From: Streptomyces aureocirculatus | Lineage (GTDB): Bacteria > Actinomycetota > Actinomycetes > Streptomycetales > Streptomycetaceae | NCBI RefSeq assembly: GCF_000720475.1 | Contig: NZ_JOAP01000015.1 | Coordinates: forward strand, 164,145-228,144 | DNA length: 64,000 nucleotides | Direction: 5' to 3' | Shown here: positions 60,333-64,000 of the stretch, in pieces | Layout of the letters: the number at the start of each line of letters is the position of its first letter | Position numbering within the stretch: position 1 is the first letter of the stretch | The notes under the pieces: generated by a model | What the model was told of the DNA's origin: nothing | The model's database searches: none | The model's input: only the letters and a program-made list of their open reading frames with translations | Translations under genes and position numbers: made by a program

Positions 60333-61289
60333 GTGACGACCGTCCTGGACCGTAGGAGCGCGAGCACGGACACCGCGTCGACGACGAAGACGCGGGCAGG
60401 GAAGGGGGGCGTGCGGGCGAACGGGCTGGGGCTCGGTCTCGCGCTCGCCGCGCTCGCCACCGTCGTCTGGTCGGGGAGCTTCGTCACCTCCCGTGCCCTC
60501 GCCGACAGCGTCCCGCCCGTCCAGCACGCGTTCTGGCGCTGGCTCGTCGCGATCGCGGCCGTCGCACCCTTCGCCGCTCGTCGGACCTGGCGCCAACGCG
60601 CCCTGCTCCGGCGGCATCTGCGCTTCCTGCTCGCCGCGTCCCTGCTCGGCGTCACCGTCTACAACACCCTCGTCAACCAGGCCGGGGTGACGACCACCGC
60701 GGGCAACATGGGCATGATCATGGCCGCCTCGCCGGTCCTGATGGCGGTGTACGAGCGCATCGGCGGAGCCCGCCTCGGAGCGCGGCGCGTCGCGGGCATG
60801 CTCGTCGCCTGCGTCGGGGTGCTGCTCCTGGTCAGCGGCGGCTCCCTCGCCATGGACCTGGCGGTCGGCGACCTCTGGGTGATCGGCGGCGCCGTCGCCT
60901 TCGGCTCCTACAGCGCCTTGCTGCGCCGCAAGCCCGCGGAGATCTCCGGCCTTCCCTTCCTCTTCGCCACCTTCGTCCTCGGCGCCCTGATGCTGCTGCC
61001 GGTGTTCGTGGTCAGCCTGGCCGTCCAGGGCGGCTTCGAACCGACGGCGGCGACGGTCTCGCCTCTCCTCTACGTGGGTGTGGTGTCGTCGGCGGTGGCC
61101 TTCTTCGCCTGGAACCGGGCGATCTCCCTCATCGGCGCGGCCCGCGCGGGCGTCGTCTACTACCTCCAGCCGGTGTGCGTGGCCCTGCTGTCCTTCGCGC
61201 TACTCGGCGAGGGCATGGGGTGGCTTCAGGTGGTGTGCATGGGCCTGATCCTGGGCGGGGTGGTGCTGGGTTCGGCGGCGCGCAAGTGA
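60333..61289 (+). CDS. EamA-family (DMT) exporter, second
   Basis: A 318-aa paralogue of the upstream exporter. An N-terminal 30-residue hydrophilic part precedes ten helices (LGLALAALATVVWSGSFVTS ... LYVGVVSSAVAFFAWNRAISLIGA). GTG 60333 lies 56 bp after the first exporter, so the two are probably co-transcribed under the MarR promoter. Two non-identical DMT proteins may work as separate or paired carriers. Confidence 0.88.
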   Translation: MTTVLDRRSASTDTASTTKTRAGKGGVRANGLGLGLALAALATVVWSGSFVTSRALADSVPPVQHAFWRWLVAIAAVAPFAARRTWRQRALLRRHLRFLLAASLLGVTVYNTLVNQAGVTTTAGNMGMIMAASPVLMAVYERIGGARLGARRVAGMLVACVGVLLLVSGGSLAMDLAVGDLWVIGGAVAFGSYSALLRRKPAEISGLPFLFATFVLGALMLLPVFVVSLAVQGGFEPTAATVSPLLYVGVVSSAVAFFAWNRAISLIGAARAGVVYYLQPVCVALLSFALLGEGMGWLQVVCMGLILGGVVLGSAARK

Positions 61290-61318
61290 GCGCCACCTGC
61301 GGGTACGTTGACGCCCTG

Positions 61319-61417
61319 ACCGAGCGGGGCACGGGATGCCTGGATGGCGTACGGGATGCCTGAATGGTGCACGGGACGACCGAGTGGACACGAGATGACT
61401 GAATGGCGCACGGGATG
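61319..61417. repeat. imperfect ~20-bp tandem repeats up to the LysR start
   Basis: Five degenerate units (G(C/T)ACGGGATGxCTGAATGG type) starting near 61319, 61339, 61359, 61379 and 61398, merging into the LysR coding start. Each carries a copy of the start region (ATG followed by ACC/ACT GAG/GAA TGG). Confidence 0.75.
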
Positions 61418-62347
61418 ACCGAGTGGGACATCAAGAAGCTGCACATCCTGCGCACCCTGGACGAGCGCGGGACCGTCACCGCGACGGCGCGCGCCCTGCT
61501 CATGACCCCCTCGGCCGTGTCCCAGCAACTGTCCAACCTCGCCAAGCAGGTGGGTGTGGAACTCCTGGAGGCGCACGGGCGCCGGGTGCGGCTCACCGGC
61601 GCAGCCCGGCTCCTGCTCGGGCACGCCGACGCCGTCTTCGCCCAACTGGAGCGGGCGGACGCGGAGTTGGCGGCCTACGTGCAGGGGGAGGCCGGGGAGG
61701 TACGGGTGGGGGCGTTCTCCACGGCGGTGCCGGCCCTGGTGGTGCCCGCGGTACGGGCCCTGCGGGTCGCGCACCCAGGGGTGCGGGTACGGGTGCGGGA
61801 GGCCGAGGCGGGTGAGGCGTACGAGTTGCTGGCCGCGGGGGAGGTCGACCTGGCCCTTTCGCTGGCGGCGCAGGCTCCGGGGGAGGCGGGGGGCCGGGGG
61901 CGGGACGGGCGGTTCACGCGGGTGACGCTGTTCGCCGACCCGCTGGACGTCGCGCTGCCCGCGGGGCATTCGCTCGCCCGCGCCCCCGGGCTCGGTCTCG
62001 CCGACCTGGCCGGGGAGGCGTGGATCTTCGGGGGGTCCGGGCCCTGGTCGGAGATCACGCTGGCCGCGTGCGAGGCGGCGGGCTTCGTGCCCGAGGCGGC
62101 TCACAGTGCATCTGGGTGGGGGGCGATCCTGGCGATGGTGGCGGCGGGGATGGGGGTGGCTCTCGTGCCCCGTATGGCGGTTTCTGGCCGGGGGGCCGTT
62201 GGGCAGGGGGGCGTGGTGATGCGCGACCTCGGGGCCGCGCGTCCCCGCCGCCATGTGATCGCCGCGACGCGCCGGGGCGCCGAGGCCGCCCCGGCGCTTT
62301 CCCATGTACTGACCGCACTCCGCGAAGTCCCCCCGACCCACACCTGA
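61403..62347 (+). CDS. LysR-family transcriptional regulator
   Basis: A 314-aa regulator. The HTH is LHILRTLDERGTVTATARALLMTPSAVSQQLSNLAKQVG. The effector domain begins near residue 95 (GEVRVGAFSTAVPALVVPAVRAL) and has AGEVDLALSL. The start is ATG 61403 or ATG 61415 (MTEWDIKKLH, the usual family start); neither has a clear RBS because the area is a tandem repeat. It probably controls a neighbouring transporter, but the target is unclear since all nearby genes point the same way. Confidence 0.88.
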   Translation: MAHGMTEWDIKKLHILRTLDERGTVTATARALLMTPSAVSQQLSNLAKQVGVELLEAHGRRVRLTGAARLLLGHADAVFAQLERADAELAAYVQGEAGEVRVGAFSTAVPALVVPAVRALRVAHPGVRVRVREAEAGEAYELLAAGEVDLALSLAAQAPGEAGGRGRDGRFTRVTLFADPLDVALPAGHSLARAPGLGLADLAGEAWIFGGSGPWSEITLAACEAAGFVPEAAHSASGWGAILAMVAAGMGVALVPRMAVSGRGAVGQGGVVMRDLGAARPRRHVIAATRRGAEAAPALSHVLTALREVPPTHT

Positions 62348-62447
62348 CGCCCCCGAGGCGGAGGGGGGCCGCGAACCGCGGCATGCGGCGGTGATCAGTC
62401 CTTGGACGGTGGTCTTCCTGGGCTGGGCGGCTCGTACACTGACGAGA

Positions 62448-63284
62448 ATGGAGGACCACACGGCCACCGGGATCGGTGCACGTCCGGCGCCCCTCCTGCG
62501 GCAGTACGTCGACTCGTATGTCGGCTTCGACCTCCGCGGGCTCCCGACGGGGGTGCACTGCGGTCCGCCGAGCCGCGCGCTCACTGCGGTGATCAGCCTG
62601 TCAGATCCTTTGGAGGTGGCGGCGGGCGTTGACGACGGGTCACCGGTCACCCGATTCGGCAGCGTGGCCGGCGGTCTGATGTGCCGGTCCGTCGCGATTC
62701 ACCACGACGGACGCCAGCAAGGTGTTCAGGTGTCCCTGACACCGCTCGGGGCCCGGGCCATCTACGGCATGCCCGCCGCCGAGCTCGCCCACCGACTGGT
62801 CCCGCTTGACGAGCTTCTCGGAGCGCTTGCCGTCGAGCTGGTCGACCGGCTCCGATCGGCGACAACATGGGCGGCGCGGTTCACCGCGCTGGACGAATTG
62901 CTCCTCCGAGCTGTCGGCCGTGGCGCCTGCGGCGACCAGGTGCGCTGGGTGCGCCCCGAGGTAGCCGAGGCGTGGCGCCGCCTCGTCGCCGCGCGGGGTT
63001 GCGTCCAGGTTGGCGTGGTCGCCGCGGAACTCGGCTGGAGCCGGCGGTACCTCACCGAGCGGTTTCGCGGTGAGGTGGGCCTGTCGCCGAAGACCTTCGC
63101 CCGGGTCTTGCGCTTCGAGCACGCGCACGAACTGGCGGCGGCGCGGGACCCGCTCCCGTGGGGCGATGTGGCAGCCGTCTCCGGCTACGCCGACCAGGCC
63201 CATCTCGTTCGGGACTGGCGCGAGTTCACGGGCCGATCGCCGACGGCCTGGCGTCGCGGCGAAGTCCTCCTCGGAGCCGGGTAG
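62448..63284 (+). CDS. AraC-family transcriptional regulator
   Basis: A 278-aa protein. The N-terminal cupin-like sensor (RQYVDSYVGFDLRGLPTGVH; GARAIYGMPAAELAHRLVPL) leads to a C-terminal double HTH: VQVGVVAAELGWSRRYLTERFRGEVGLSPKTFARVLRFEHA, then DVAAVSGYADQAHLVRDWREFTGRSPTAWR. ATG 62448 is chosen; the open frame back to 62391 is weak. It is followed by a cupin gene that may be its target. Confidence 0.9.
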   Translation: MEDHTATGIGARPAPLLRQYVDSYVGFDLRGLPTGVHCGPPSRALTAVISLSDPLEVAAGVDDGSPVTRFGSVAGGLMCRSVAIHHDGRQQGVQVSLTPLGARAIYGMPAAELAHRLVPLDELLGALAVELVDRLRSATTWAARFTALDELLLRAVGRGACGDQVRWVRPEVAEAWRRLVAARGCVQVGVVAAELGWSRRYLTERFRGEVGLSPKTFARVLRFEHAHELAAARDPLPWGDVAAVSGYADQAHLVRDWREFTGRSPTAWRRGEVLLGAG

Positions 63285-63366
63285 CCGCCAACCGGCTGCC
63301 CGTCGCGTCGGCTTCTCTTCCCTTTTCTTCAAGACCGCCCGAGCGCTGTCGTGGACGATCGCCGGC

Positions 63367-63837
63367 ATGAGACTCGTCAACCACGAACGCAACGCAATGA
63401 ACCTGCGGACCACCCCCGTGCACCTCGGACTGGGATCGAGAGCGAAACCCGTCGAGGGCTTCACCTGGGACCCGGAGGTGCTCAAGGCCTACAGCGCCGC
63501 GGTCGCGGCGGACGGCGCCGAGGGCCGGATGGTGATGATCTTCGACGGCGACGGGCTCGGTGACCATTGGGAGAGCCACCCCGCAGGCGACGAACTGGTC
63601 GTTTGCCTCAGCGGGTCCGTGACGGTCACCCGCGACGTGGACGGGGTGCCCGACCGCGTTCTGCTCGGGCCGGGCGAGGCCACCGTCAACCCGGCCGGGG
63701 TATGGCACGCGGTCGACATGGAGGGGCCGACGTCCATCCTGGCCATCACTGCGACCCTCGGCACCGACCACCGTCCTCGGACCAACACCCGCCCGACCGA
63801 CCCCGTCGGCACGCCCAGCCCGGAGAAAGCACCATAA
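63367..63837 (+). CDS. cupin-domain protein
   Basis: A 156-aa single cupin domain. Motif 1 is GDHWESHPAGDELVVCLSGS (the two His and the Glu are possible metal ligands), and motif 2 is GEATVNPAGVWHAVDM. It may bind a small ligand or catalyse a mild oxidation. ATG 63367 gives 156 aa; ATG 63397 (MNLRTTPVHLG) is as likely and neither has a strong RBS. It comes 82 bp after the AraC gene. Confidence 0.82.
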   Translation: MRLVNHERNAMNLRTTPVHLGLGSRAKPVEGFTWDPEVLKAYSAAVAADGAEGRMVMIFDGDGLGDHWESHPAGDELVVCLSGSVTVTRDVDGVPDRVLLGPGEATVNPAGVWHAVDMEGPTSILAITATLGTDHRPRTNTRPTDPVGTPSPEKAP

Positions 63838-63840
63838 CGA

Positions 63841-64000
63841 CACGCACAGCGTGCCCACCCGCGCCCCCGCACACGGACGGCGTGCCCCACTCGCCCCCCC
63901 GGCATACGGACGGCGTGCCCACCCGTCCCCCGCACACGGACGGCGTGCCCCACTCGCCCCCCCGGCATACGGACGGCGTGCCCACCCGTCCCCCGCACAC
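63841..64000. repeat. 63-bp composite minisatellite at the window edge
   Basis: Alternating 32-bp (63869, 63932) and 31-bp (63901, 63964) units that share CGGACGGCGTGCCC, giving a 63-bp period. A degenerate copy precedes at 63841-63868, and the array runs off the window end. It begins right after the cupin stop codon. No CRISPR-like spacers: everything repeats. Confidence 0.92.

Overview
The window is chromosomal DNA of a high-GC actinomycete, almost certainly Streptomyces. The evidence is very high GC with strong third-position bias, GTG/TTG starts behind GGAGG-type ribosome binding sites, a DUF397/XRE pair, a PknG-GlnH-GlnX signalling set, and a gene order that from memory resembles the S. 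coelicolor core around SCO2657-SCO2685 (csnR-K, ssbB). All names come from reading translations and motifs by eye; no database search was run.

Layout. 1-4.6 kb: end of a VWA-type gene with a 210-bp tandem duplication of its tail and hairpin, a GT-C membrane glycosyltransferase, and a long-chain acyl-CoA ligase. 4.6-7.4 kb: a cold-shock-type group (CspA protein, DEAD-box helicase, CBS protein, small conserved protein). 7.7-16.3 kb: an accessory locus with two STAND (NB-ARC/TPR) ATPases and two paralogous GT-B-like proteins. 16.5-28.3 kb: tRNA-Arg(TCT), a dynamin-like GTPase pair, SsbB, a thioester/sortase surface protein, EttA, a thioesterase, truncated haemoglobin and a PCMT-like methyltransferase. 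28.3-40.3 kb: a minus-strand signalling run (GlnX, GlnH, coiled-coil protein, PknG, PP2C, vWA, FHA). 40.8-47.6 kb: the csnR-K chitosan-oligosaccharide operon. 47.8-52 kb: an XRE/DUF397/HATPase module, Uma2 nuclease-fold protein, MscS channel and HNH protein. 52-58.5 kb: GH84 enzyme, a small Cys-motif peptide coupled to malQ, and a small membrane protein. 58.6-64 kb: MarR with two EamA exporters, then LysR, AraC and cupin genes.

Most striking point. The GT-B-like gene at 14555-16296 is split into two frames exactly at 13 perfect copies of a 7-bp repeat (GGGAGCC on the coding strand). The two halves match consecutive parts of the intact paralogue at 10333-12060. Because 7 is not a multiple of 3, gain of one unit or loss of two restores one 582- or 575-aa frame. 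This looks like slipped-strand ON/OFF phase variation, a mechanism I do not know to be described in Streptomyces. The intact paralogue carries 12 copies of a heptamer differing by one base (GCGAGCC) in its leader. The neighbouring STAND genes suggest a surface-modification or conflict system under stochastic control.

The window is also rich in other tandem repeats: a 6-bp tract in the PP2C gene, 9-bp in the second STAND gene, 15-bp in two places, 17-bp after the HNH gene, about 20-bp at the LysR start, 21-bp in malQ and 63-bp at the right edge. Those inside genes keep frame; the heptamers are the exception.
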